This document shows positions 45,078 through 52,883 of a stretch of 64,000 bases of DNA, in pieces. Each line of letters opens with the position of its first letter. Position 1 is the stretch's first letter. Location of the stretch: positions 1-64,000 of the forward strand of contig JABCZG010000013.1 in assembly GCA_013289835.1 (NCBI GenBank), read 5' to 3'. The DNA is from Acidobacteriota bacterium. GTDB taxonomy: Bacteria; Acidobacteriota; Terriglobia; Acidiferrales; UBA7541. The notes under the pieces are model-generated. The model did not search any database. It was given only the letters and a program-made list of their open reading frames with translations, and was not told where the DNA came from. The position numbers and the translations under genes were made by a program.

Positions 45078-45983
45078 CTACGCGCTTGCGGTCTTCGCGT
45101 CGCGGAACGCTGGCAGAAACTCCTCTTGCACAAACGTTTCGAACGAAGTCGGCGTAGTATTCGCGTCTGTTCTGGCTTCGAGCGGTTTCATGTAACCGCT
45201 ATTCAGCGCATCGGACATCTCGCAGAGCAGGCCGGCCACGTTCTTCGACATTCCCATCTGCGCCATCGCCATAATCACCTGTTCGGCAGGAAGCTGAATG
45301 TAGGCCAGCGCGGGCCGTCCAATCGCCGCGCCAACGATGCGCGCAATCTCGTTGTAGGAGATGTCCCGCTGTCCCAGCAACTCGCGCGTCTGCTGCCCCG
45401 TAAAATTCAGGCGTAGGAGCGCATCCGCCGCCGCCGCGCCAATGTCGCGCGTCGCAATCATAGGAACGTGCAGGTCCCCGTTCACCGGCCCTGCCATCAT
45501 CCCGAATTGCTGGATGATCCCCGTCTGGGGAAGCGTGTTCTCCATGAAATATCCCGCCCGCAAGTGCAACGCATTCAGCCCGGAGATTTTCGCGAATCTC
45601 GTTTCCATATAGTGCAGGCCGAGGACTGGCCCGGTCTTGTCCGGCTTGTCCGCCCCGAAACTGCTCAGCGTCACCGCATACTTCACGCCGGTGGCTTCCA
45701 ACGCGCCCGCCACAGAGTCTGTCACCTGATCCTGGTACACGCGGTAGCTATTACTCGCCAGGTTCGGCGGCGTCAACGTATAGGCCGCTTCTACTCCCTC
45801 AAACGCGCGGCAAAGCGCTTCCTTGTCAAGTACGTCCGCAGCGAACGCTTGCGCGCCGCGGCTCACAAACGGCGCGAGTTTCTTGGCGTCGCGACCTACG
45901 ACGCGCACCTTTTTCCCCATATCCAGCAACACGTTGGCGATGACGGACCCGGTGTTCCCGGTGGCTCCTAGAATGACGTACAT
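45078..45983 (-). CDS. NmrA-like NAD(P)-binding oxidoreductase or sensor
   Basis: A 301-residue Rossmann protein of the NmrA/atypical SDR family. It begins MYVILGATGNTGSVIANVLL with the GxxGxxG nucleotide site and has KKVRVVGRDAKKLAPF. The catalytic Tyr-x3-Lys of classic SDRs is absent, as in NmrA sensors. ATG at 45983 is set by a strong AAGGAGG 5 nt upstream. It lies between hutU and hutI; a redox or regulatory link with histidine breakdown is possible but unproven. Confidence 0.85.
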   Translation of the reverse strand: MYVILGATGNTGSVIANVLLDMGKKVRVVGRDAKKLAPFVSRGAQAFAADVLDKEALCRAFEGVEAAYTLTPPNLASNSYRVYQDQVTDSVAGALEATGVKYAVTLSSFGADKPDKTGPVLGLHYMETRFAKISGLNALHLRAGYFMENTLPQTGIIQQFGMMAGPVNGDLHVPMIATRDIGAAAADALLRLNFTGQQTRELLGQRDISYNEIARIVGAAIGRPALAYIQLPAEQVIMAMAQMGMSKNVAGLLCEMSDALNSGYMKPLEARTDANTTPTSFETFVQEEFLPAFRDAKTASA

Positions 45984-46074
45984 TGGCCCTCCTTGCAGGC
46001 GTGAACTCAGATGCAGGGCTGAGAGGAAGCTACTGCCTGAAACTACTTCATGGGACTGGGGGAGCTTGATGGTA

Positions 46075-47757
46075 CTACAGCATCGGAACCTTGACGCCCG
46101 TTTTCTTCGCAAACGCGATCGCCTCGGGATATCCTGCATCCACGTGCCGCACCACGCCCATTCCCGGATCATTCGTTAGCACGCGCTCGATGCGCTTGGC
46201 CATCTCTTTGGTGCCGTCCGCCACCGTCACTTGCCCCGCGTGCTGTGAGTAACCGATTCCCACGCCGCCCCCATTGTGTATCGAAACCCATGACGCCCCA
46301 CTCGCCGTGCTGATCAGCGCATTCAGAAGCGGCCAATCCGCGATCGCATCCGACCCATCTTTCATCGATTCCGTTTCGCGGTAAGGCGACGCCACCGACC
46401 CGCAATCCAGGTGATCTCGGCCCATCACAACCGGCGCCTTAATTTCGCCCTTGGCCACCAGTTTGTTCAACGCCAGCCCGAACTTGTCGCGCTCGCCATA
46501 GCCCAGCCAGCAAATCCGCGACGGCAGCCCTTGAAACTTCACGCGCTTCTGCGCCAGTTTGATCCAGCGGTTCAAATGCTCGTCGTGCGGAAACATTTCC
46601 AAAACCAGCTGATCTGTCCGCGCGATGTCCGAAGCCTCGCCCGATAGCGCCGCCCACCGGAACGGCCCCTTGCCTTCGCAAAACAGCGGGCGGATGTACG
46701 CCGGCACAAACCCCGGAAAGTCGTACGCGTTTTTTACGCCCTGTTCGAACGCAAACGTTCGAATATTATTTCCATAGTCGAACGTCACCGCTCCCAGCTT
46801 CTGCAAATCCAGCATCCCCTGGACGTGTTGCGCCATCGCCGCCATCGAATGCTTCTTGTACTCATCAGGATTTTTCCCGCGCAGCTCCAGCGCCGCTTCC
46901 AGCGTCATTCCATTCGCCACGTACCCGCCGATCGGATCGTGCGCGCTCGTCTGATCCGTCAACAAATCCGGCACCACGCCGCGCTTCGCCAATTCTGGAA
47001 TCAAGTCCGCGCAATTGCCCACCAATCCAACCGACGTCGCCTCGCCCTTGCGCACCGCATTCTTCAATATCCGCAGCGCCTCATCCAGAAAAGTCACCAT
47101 CACATCGCAATACCCGGTCTTCACGCGCCGTTTGATCCGCTCTGGATCAACATCAATCCCCAGAAACGCCGCCCCATTCATCGTTGCCGCCAGCGGCTGG
47201 GCTCCACCCATTCCGCCCATGCCGCCGGTCACCACCAGCTTGCCCGCCAAACTCCCGCCAAAGTGTTTCTTCGCCGCTGCCGCAAACGTCTCATACGTAC
47301 CCTGCAAAATCCCCTGCGTCCCGATGTAAATCCAGCTCCCCGCCGTCATCTGTCCGTACATCATCAATCCCGCGCGGTCCAATTCGTGAAACCGGTCCCA
47401 GTTATTCCAATGCCCCACCAGATTCGAATTGCACAGCAGCACGCGCGGCGCATACTCATGCGTTCGAAATACGGCCACCGGTTTCCCCGATTGCACCAGC
47501 AGCGTCTCATCCGCCTCCAACGCCTTCAGCGACCGCACAATCGCATGAAAACACTCCCAATTCCGCGCGGCTCTGCCCGTCCCGCCATAAACAACCAAAT
47601 CTTCCGGCTTCTCCGCCACTTCCGGATCCAGGTTATTCAGCAGCATCCGCAGCGCCGCCTCCTGCTGCCACCCCTTGCACGAAATCTCCATCCCCCGCGG
47701 CGCCCGATACGGCCCCCTGGACAATCCCGCCTCCACCGCCGTGTTTAGCACACTCAT
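46075..47757 (-). CDS. hutU: Urocanate hydratase
   Basis: Converts urocanate to imidazolonepropionate with a tightly bound NAD+. The 560-residue length is normal. Family marks are [38 protein letters not shown] (NAD site), [38 protein letters not shown] and [20 protein letters not shown]. Its ATG overlaps the VapC stop as ATGA (47754-47757), so it is coupled to the toxin-antitoxin pair. Confidence 0.97.
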   Translation of the reverse strand: MSVLNTAVEAGLSRGPYRAPRGMEISCKGWQQEAALRMLLNNLDPEVAEKPEDLVVYGGTGRAARNWECFHAIVRSLKALEADETLLVQSGKPVAVFRTHEYAPRVLLCNSNLVGHWNNWDRFHELDRAGLMMYGQMTAGSWIYIGTQGILQGTYETFAAAAKKHFGGSLAGKLVVTGGMGGMGGAQPLAATMNGAAFLGIDVDPERIKRRVKTGYCDVMVTFLDEALRILKNAVRKGEATSVGLVGNCADLIPELAKRGVVPDLLTDQTSAHDPIGGYVANGMTLEAALELRGKNPDEYKKHSMAAMAQHVQGMLDLQKLGAVTFDYGNNIRTFAFEQGVKNAYDFPGFVPAYIRPLFCEGKGPFRWAALSGEASDIARTDQLVLEMFPHDEHLNRWIKLAQKRVKFQGLPSRICWLGYGERDKFGLALNKLVAKGEIKAPVVMGRDHLDCGSVASPYRETESMKDGSDAIADWPLLNALISTASGASWVSIHNGGGVGIGYSQHAGQVTVADGTKEMAKRIERVLTNDPGMGVVRHVDAGYPEAIAFAKKTGVKVPML

Positions 47758-48155
47758 CTGCTCTCAATCTCCAGTCCAGCGATACCCTCAAAATGCTTCC
47801 GGTTGTTGGTTAAGAGTTTCAAGCTGTGGCGCAATGCGGTAGCCGCAATGAGAAGATCGAAATCTCCAATTGTCTGCCCACGCTTGCGCATGGACCCACG
47901 AAGGTGTCCGAACTGTTTGCAAATCTCCTCGTCAAGACCGAGAAGCTCCACGCCCGAGAGAAACCCCTGGAGCGTTTCTTGACTGCGTTTTGGGTCTCGT
48001 GAATAGAGCACGCCTTCCCACAGCTCGGCAGCGGAAACGACGCTTAGGCCCAGCCCATTCAACTGCAGCTCCTTGAGCCGCCGAGTGACATGCGTGACGC
48101 CGTTGAAATGATCGATTACCCAATCCGTATCGATGAGGAAAGCAAGCGACTTCAT
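47754..48155 (-). CDS. vapC: VapC-family PIN-domain toxin
   Basis: A 133-residue PIN ribonuclease that would cleave RNA when not bound by its antitoxin. Acidic site residues are visible: [14 protein letters not shown] (first Asp pair), SAAELWEGV (Glu), and [20 protein letters not shown] (two Asp). Length is normal. It overlaps the upstream antitoxin by 4 nt and the downstream hutU by 4 nt, so the three genes form one translated chain. Confidence 0.9.
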   Translation of the reverse strand: MKSLAFLIDTDWVIDHFNGVTHVTRRLKELQLNGLGLSVVSAAELWEGVLYSRDPKRSQETLQGFLSGVELLGLDEEICKQFGHLRGSMRKRGQTIGDFDLLIAATALRHSLKLLTNNRKHFEGIAGLEIESR

Positions 48156-48388
48156 AGCCGCGGTTCGGTTCGCGTCGCGATCAAACGGCTGTCATAGATG
48201 GTTCGTCTGAGTTCCTCGGCGTCAACTAAACCCGCCCACCCGCCAGCAGTGCGGTCCAGCCAATCTTCCCCAGACCCGGGACGTGAAGAGACAATTGTGA
48301 TGGTAACTTCGTCGCCCTCTCTGAGTTCGACCGCTTCCAAGGGTTTCAAAGTGCCATGGGAATACCGCGCTCTTATAGTTGACCCCAT
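48152..48388 (-). CDS. DUF104/AF2212-type antitoxin
   Basis: A 78-residue antitoxin with the DUF104 pattern STIRARYSHGTLKPLEAVEL then LREGDEVTITIV, a SpoVT-like or related small beta fold. The C-terminal part (AEELRRTIYDSRLIATR) would wrap the toxin. ATG at 48388 has AAGGA upstream; the frame is open 17 codons further. It overlaps vapC by ATGA. Confidence 0.82.
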   Translation of the reverse strand: MGSTIRARYSHGTLKPLEAVELREGDEVTITIVSSRPGSGEDWLDRTAGGWAGLVDAEELRRTIYDSRLIATRTEPRL

Positions 48389-48606
48389 ATCTTCCTTATC
48401 CTTCGCAGCATACCCTGCTCGTTTCGGATTCCCTTCCAAACTTGATTGTACCAGTCGTATGCTGTTTTTCTAGCCTGCCTCCGCCAATGTCCCTAGCGCC
48501 GTTCCTGGTATGGTCACACTCATCAAATTCCCTCTCCGCCGCCCATACTAACCCACGCCACTCCCTTTTGCACTCGCAGCAGGCATTTGTCGTAGTATTG
48601 TCAGTG

Positions 48607-49176
48607 ATGCATAAATCTATAAGCTTGCAAACTCGACGGCCGACGACGTCAGTAAGAGTTTTGTTCTTCTTGGTCGATGTTTTTCGACCGATTCTCTTAC
48701 TGATCGGATTCGTTCTGCGATTGATTTACCAAGTGCTTCTTTCTTGGTGGTTGAATCCGGCGTTTGACCGTTGGATTCGGAATCGTTTTGCGCAGGAGAT
48801 CAAGGAGGCAATTCCGACCTTGTTCGACCTGCATGGAGGAAGGGTCATCTCGGACCCGAAGTCCCAGACAAATGACAGCAATATGGATTACCTATGCTTG
48901 GCTTCAGGGTCTCTAATTTTCAAATTTTGCCGGTGGCGCCGCGAGAACTATGAAGTCCAAGTGGCCGCGACATTTGCACCCACTGAGTTTTTCAACCTGC
49001 TCGACGTCGTGCATCTTGTGGATCCCACGGCAAACACAAAACTCGCCATGCTGGATGGTAGCTGGCGTATTTGGGGACAGTTGCTAGAACCTCGGTTTCA
49101 TCTACTCGAGCAGGCATTCAATGCGGACCACTTCCTCGAGACTAAGGCTAGGCTCGCGTCTCATCCCTCGGTGTAA
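48607..49176 (+). CDS. Putative membrane protein of unknown function
   Basis: A 189-residue protein starting at ATG 48607 (no clear ribosome site). The N-terminus holds a long hydrophobic region (VLFFLVDVFRPILLLIGFVL then IYQVLLSWWL), followed by a soluble part with FAQEIKEAIPTLFDLHGGRV and a Trp/Phe-rich C-terminus. I do not recognise it. Its last 29 bp overlap the convergent ASCH-like gene. Upstream frame to 48379 lacks coding features. Confidence 0.45.
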   Translation: MHKSISLQTRRPTTSVRVLFFLVDVFRPILLLIGFVLRLIYQVLLSWWLNPAFDRWIRNRFAQEIKEAIPTLFDLHGGRVISDPKSQTNDSNMDYLCLASGSLIFKFCRWRRENYEVQVAATFAPTEFFNLLDVVHLVDPTANTKLAMLDGSWRIWGQLLEPRFHLLEQAFNADHFLETKARLASHPSV

Positions 49177-49507
49177 ACAGAACTCTGTGGCGGGAGGCCG
49201 CCTTCTTCCGCTTGCCGGCGGGCTTGCCCCGCGGCCGAACGTAGTGGAACCGCACCAAATAAATCTTCTCGCTCCTCCCGTGCTTCGCCACCTTCAGGAG
49301 ATCGAGCACTCCCAGAAATCCCGATTCGCGCGCCAGCTCCGGAGTGATATCCGGAAATCCGATCGGCTCAATCGAATCGATCTCGACCTCGCCATCTCCC
49401 ATCGGGTATCGCGCGCCGAGTCGCACGTGTGGATGCAGCCAGAACCGCACGCTGCAGGTGATTTCGCCTCGTTTTACGCCCTCGCGCAGCCGCTTCGTAA
49501 ATACCAT
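49148..49507 (-). CDS. ASCH-domain-like protein
   Basis: A 119-residue protein with the small beta-barrel pattern of ASCH/PUA-like RNA-binding domains: MVFTKRLREGVKRGEITCSV, VEIDSIEPIGFPDITPELAR, and a closing EKIYLVRFHYV, then a very basic tail (GKPAGKRKKAASRHR). ASCH proteins are thought to act on RNA or as regulators. It converges with and overlaps the membrane protein by 29 bp. Confidence 0.7.
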   Translation of the reverse strand: MVFTKRLREGVKRGEITCSVRFWLHPHVRLGARYPMGDGEVEIDSIEPIGFPDITPELARESGFLGVLDLLKVAKHGRSEKIYLVRFHYVRPRGKPAGKRKKAASRHRVLFTPRDETRA

Positions 49508-49583
49508 GGCCCGAGTTTACTCTGTCAGGTCCCCTGAATCCGCAGGCAATGGTCTATAATCCGCACCGCCTAAAGGAGCTCAC

Positions 49584-50114
49584 ATGGACATCCGCTGTAT
49601 CGTCACCGGCCAAAATGCTTCCGGCAAGTCCGTTTTCGTCCGCGATACGCCCGTAAAGCCTGTGACCCTTGCCTTGTTTTCCGGCTACGAATTCCATCGC
49701 CTCTGGGGAAGCGATGCCGCCCCCGAGCTCCCCGCGGACGGCACCCTGCCGGTGCCACCTCGCTATTTCCCCTCCATTCAAGGTTTCCGCTTCGGCTTCT
49801 TCACCATACCCCCGGACACCACGACGCGCATCGAGCGCCTTAACACCGCTTCTGCCATCGAAGAAATTCACCAAAAGTTGCCCGGCATGCTTGACGTCTT
49901 GGAACGCGATCATCCCGGCATGCACACCACAGACACCGTGGATTTCGACGTGGTGGTCTCCGGCGAAGTAGTTCTCGAATTGGACGGCGGCGCCGAAGTT
50001 CTCCTCAAAGCAGGGGATTGCGTGATCCAGAACGGCACCCGCCACGCCTGGCACAACCGTTCCTCCGCCAACTGCCTCATCGCCGTCACGCTTCTGGGCG
50101 CGCAGCGCAAATAG
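49584..50114 (+). CDS. Cupin-domain protein
   Basis: A 176-residue single cupin. Motif 1 is near HTTDTVDFDVVVSGEVVLEL, and motif 2 near AGDCVIQNGTRHAWHNRSSA, where GTRHAWHN supplies His for a metal. The N-terminal 90 residues are an extra strand region with KPVTLALFSGYEFHRLWGSD. Function unknown; relatives are often annotated as oxygenase or binding proteins. ATG with AAAGGAGC about 6 nt before it. Confidence 0.82.
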   Translation: MDIRCIVTGQNASGKSVFVRDTPVKPVTLALFSGYEFHRLWGSDAAPELPADGTLPVPPRYFPSIQGFRFGFFTIPPDTTTRIERLNTASAIEEIHQKLPGMLDVLERDHPGMHTTDTVDFDVVVSGEVVLELDGGAEVLLKAGDCVIQNGTRHAWHNRSSANCLIAVTLLGAQRK

Positions 50115-50323
50115 AGCCAGAGTCCGGCTTCCAAAGAGGGTGGCCCTATTTTTTCTGGACGATTCCTTCGCTTTGGCGTATTCTGCTCCTGGAAATAACT
50201 GCATTTGGAGTGCGGCAGCCCTGCTGCCGCTTTTTCGTTTTCAGCCTCTGGATCTTCCGAAATAATAGAGGCCCCCACCTCCCCACGCATGGGCAGATTG
50301 ATCGTCTAAATTATGTTAACCAA

Positions 50324-50417
50324 TAAGTGCTTTAAAATGAACACTTGCAGGAGAGCTCGTAAGTGTTGATTTTAAATGGCTTACGGAGTGGGTAAGTCGT
50401 TTAGAATCCGCACTTAC
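50324..50417. repeat. Array of three palindromes built from a GTAAGTG heptamer
   Basis: Three 25-26-bp inverted repeats start at 50324, 50359 and 50392, about 34 bp apart. Each has a GTAAGTG-like arm, a T/A-rich centre such as TTTAAAAT, and a CACTTAC-like arm. That gives six heptamer copies in alternating orientation. The array is AT-richer than its surroundings and lies in the 365-bp gap between convergent genes (cupin and DUF2950 protein). I see no gene in that gap. Function unknown; binding-site array or degenerate mobile element are both possible. Confidence 0.75.
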
Positions 50418-50479
50418 AAAAATAGGGGGGAGGGCCCACTCCTCGCACCCAGGCATTCCTCAACCTCTGACCAAGGACC

Positions 50480-51463
50480 TTAGTTAGCTTTCGCCCCGCC
50501 AGCAGCTTCTTCCATCGGCTCTTCCACCTTATGCCAGCCGGAATTGGGGTTGTAATCCTTCATGGCTTTGGCGAGAGCCTCGGTCTTGGCGCCAAGATCC
50601 TTTTCATAGACCACTCCATCTTGGCCCACCACGAAGGTCATTACGCCAGAGGACCTATACTCCGCCGGATACGCCACGAACGCGAACCCCGCGGTCATCT
50701 TGCCGTTCACGACGTAGCTTTTCGCTCCGCCCGAGGCATTTTTACCCTGACCGGTCAGGATGTGGAAATAGTAGCCGCGATAAGGTGTCGGGGGTCCGTC
50801 CTGGCCCTTGACGTAGCCCTGCGCGACGGCAGCCGCCACAAGGGGCCCGATGGGGCTCTGCGGCTCGCCATCTGCTGCTTTCCAATACAGGCCGTTGTGC
50901 TGTCCCTCATCGCTGAAGATTTTTGCAGCATACCCGCTGTTCTGTGCAGAGTAGTATTCCTTCTCTGCGGCCACCAGCCCTCGGCATATGTGAATGCTCG
51001 ACATCTCATTACGCCCAATTCGTCGGTACAGGATCTCCTTTTTTCCGGCCTCGGTATCGAAATACCAGGCGCTGCCCTTGTGCACCAGCGGGATCGGCGT
51101 GGGCCAATTATGCGCCCCGATATACAGGGTCACCGTTCCGTCCGGTTCTTTCACCAGACGGTGCAGTTCTTCGTATCGCTTCACGAAATTGGCGCGGCTG
51201 TTGGAGTCCTCGGTCTCGTCGCCGGAGTATACAACTTGCTTTCCAGCGGGTCCGAGAATCTCCATCAATGTCTTTTCGTCGTTATTCTGCGCCGCCGTAA
51301 CGAATGCTTTGCTAGCCTCTTCCGGCGACGAAAATGTTTTTTGACCAGGTTGTTGTGCCCGTGCGCCGCCAGCAACACTTCCCGTCAAGAGCAGGGCGAC
51401 CGCGACTAATTTACAAAGGCCAGCCCATTGCGATTTGTCGAAGTTCAGCTTCGTTCGCCGCAT
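50480..51463 (-). CDS. DUF2950 family secreted protein
   Basis: A 327-residue exported protein with signal peptide LCKLVAVALLLTGSVAGGAR. Family marks include FSSPEEASKAFVTAAQNNDE, LMEILGPAGKQVVYSGDETE, and the later YFHILTGQGKNASGGAKSYV. The family has no assigned biochemical role and is often found beside DUF3300, as here. ATG at 51463; the frame is open 18 codons further. Confidence 0.88.
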   Translation of the reverse strand: MRRTKLNFDKSQWAGLCKLVAVALLLTGSVAGGARAQQPGQKTFSSPEEASKAFVTAAQNNDEKTLMEILGPAGKQVVYSGDETEDSNSRANFVKRYEELHRLVKEPDGTVTLYIGAHNWPTPIPLVHKGSAWYFDTEAGKKEILYRRIGRNEMSSIHICRGLVAAEKEYYSAQNSGYAAKIFSDEGQHNGLYWKAADGEPQSPIGPLVAAAVAQGYVKGQDGPPTPYRGYYFHILTGQGKNASGGAKSYVVNGKMTAGFAFVAYPAEYRSSGVMTFVVGQDGVVYEKDLGAKTEALAKAMKDYNPNSGWHKVEEPMEEAAGGAKAN

Positions 51464-51520
51464 AGTGCATCTCTCCAGTTCTAAATTTTGCAAATGGCTC
51501 GGAACACTACGAATCATCGA

Positions 51521-52651
51521 CTACCGGTGCCTGCCCCCCCCACCGCCACCGCGAGCTCCCCCGCCATGAAAACCACCTCCACCAAAGCTGGATTGGCCCC
51601 GGGACGAATAACTCCGGGCCTCACCGCCATGGTCGTAGCCACTAAACGCCCCCGAGCGAGTACCGCTCTCGCCGCGAGGCGCCGCGTATCCGCGCGCCGC
51701 ACGGTTATTTCCCTCGAACGGTCTGGCTCCTACTCCCGGGTGATTGAACGCTCCCCCACGCGGGCCACCGCCGCGGTAGAAATTGCCGCGGTTATAAAAC
51801 GTCCTGCTCCGGGAGTAGTACCTGTCATGGTTATAAAGGGCGTAGTGGTTGTGCCAATCGAATCCCCAATGGCCCCAGCCCCACCCATACCCGCCGAAGA
51901 AGCCGATTCCAAACCCAAGTCCGAACGAGAGGAACGGGCCGTCATACCAAATTCCGGGATACGGATACCATCCCGGCCACGGCCCTATCGGACCTCCGTA
52001 AACCACCCACGGATCATAGGCCGGGACGTAAACTACATCTGGCTGCGCAGGCTCAATGACCACCGTCGACCCTTGCGTGGTCACGGTTTGCTGCGGCGTG
52101 CTCTTCAGATTGCCAGCTTGTTCCGCTCGCTGGCGCATCACCTGCACCGCATCCATAACATCCTGTTCTTGGTTGTAATAGGCGTCGCCCAGAGAAGACG
52201 TCCAGGACAGATTCTTGTCCATATTCCCCAGCACGGATGGAAAAGCAGCCAACGCCTTGACACTGGGATCCCATGGTTGTTGATCCACGGCTTGCGCCAG
52301 AGCGTCGCCCTTCAAATCCGGGTGCGTTTGCGCAAATCGGTCTGCCTCGACGACTTGCTCGGGAAAAGTCGAAGCCGCCAGAATCTGCGCCACCAGCGAA
52401 TCCGGATACAGCGCAATCGGCGCCACCATCTGCTGCAACTGTTCGGGAGTGTGTTGCTGATAAGCCGGAGCCTGCGCCCCCTCCGCCGCTGGCGGCGCGT
52501 CTTGATATGCCGACACATTCTCTGGCAAGGTCGCGAACAATAGACCGCACGACAATAAGCCAGCCCAAATCTGTTTGCCCAGTCGGGGCATCGAGAACCC
52601 TATGTCAGATCCGAAGGCTATCACGTTCATAAAATTCCTATGTACCTTCAT
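51521..52651 (-). CDS. DUF3300 family secreted protein with Gly/Arg/Ser-rich tail
   Basis: A 376-residue exported protein. The DUF3300 region (about 65-220) shows LQQMVAPIALYPDSLVAQIL, AASTFPEQVVEADRFAQTHP and AQPDVVYVPAYDPWVVYGG. A stretch rich in Gly, Trp and Tyr follows (GFGIGFFGGYGWGWGHWGFD), then a long low-complexity tail of Gly, Arg, Ser and Tyr ending in GGGGGGRHR. It lies 57 bp upstream of DUF2950 on the same strand. ATG at 52651 has GGAGG, but ATG at 52591 would place the signal peptide (WAGLLSCGLLFATLPENVSA) closer to the N-terminus. Confidence 0.88.
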   Translation of the reverse strand: MKVHRNFMNVIAFGSDIGFSMPRLGKQIWAGLLSCGLLFATLPENVSAYQDAPPAAEGAQAPAYQQHTPEQLQQMVAPIALYPDSLVAQILAASTFPEQVVEADRFAQTHPDLKGDALAQAVDQQPWDPSVKALAAFPSVLGNMDKNLSWTSSLGDAYYNQEQDVMDAVQVMRQRAEQAGNLKSTPQQTVTTQGSTVVIEPAQPDVVYVPAYDPWVVYGGPIGPWPGWYPYPGIWYDGPFLSFGLGFGIGFFGGYGWGWGHWGFDWHNHYALYNHDRYYSRSRTFYNRGNFYRGGGPRGGAFNHPGVGARPFEGNNRAARGYAAPRGESGTRSGAFSGYDHGGEARSYSSRGQSSFGGGGFHGGGARGGGGGGRHR

Positions 52652-52883
52652 CGCCGGAGCCCTCCATCACACTCAGATGTTCCAAACGCCATTTGAGTTT
52701 CAACCTTTGTTATCGCCAAATGGCCCATTCCACTGCCTACCCCTGCCAGGACGCCCCAAGTTGCGATAACCGAAATACACCTACATAAGACTAAACACAA
52801 GGAACGGGAAAAAGTTCGCTGCTCGCTTTTTCTTGCGTCACATTGCACCACAAAATCCGTTAGAGTAAAGTGAAATTTGGACC

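Noticed and set aside
50324-50417. Mini CRISPR array
   Set aside because: Only three units, palindromic over their whole length, with gaps of 7-10 bp that are too short for spacers, and no cas genes.
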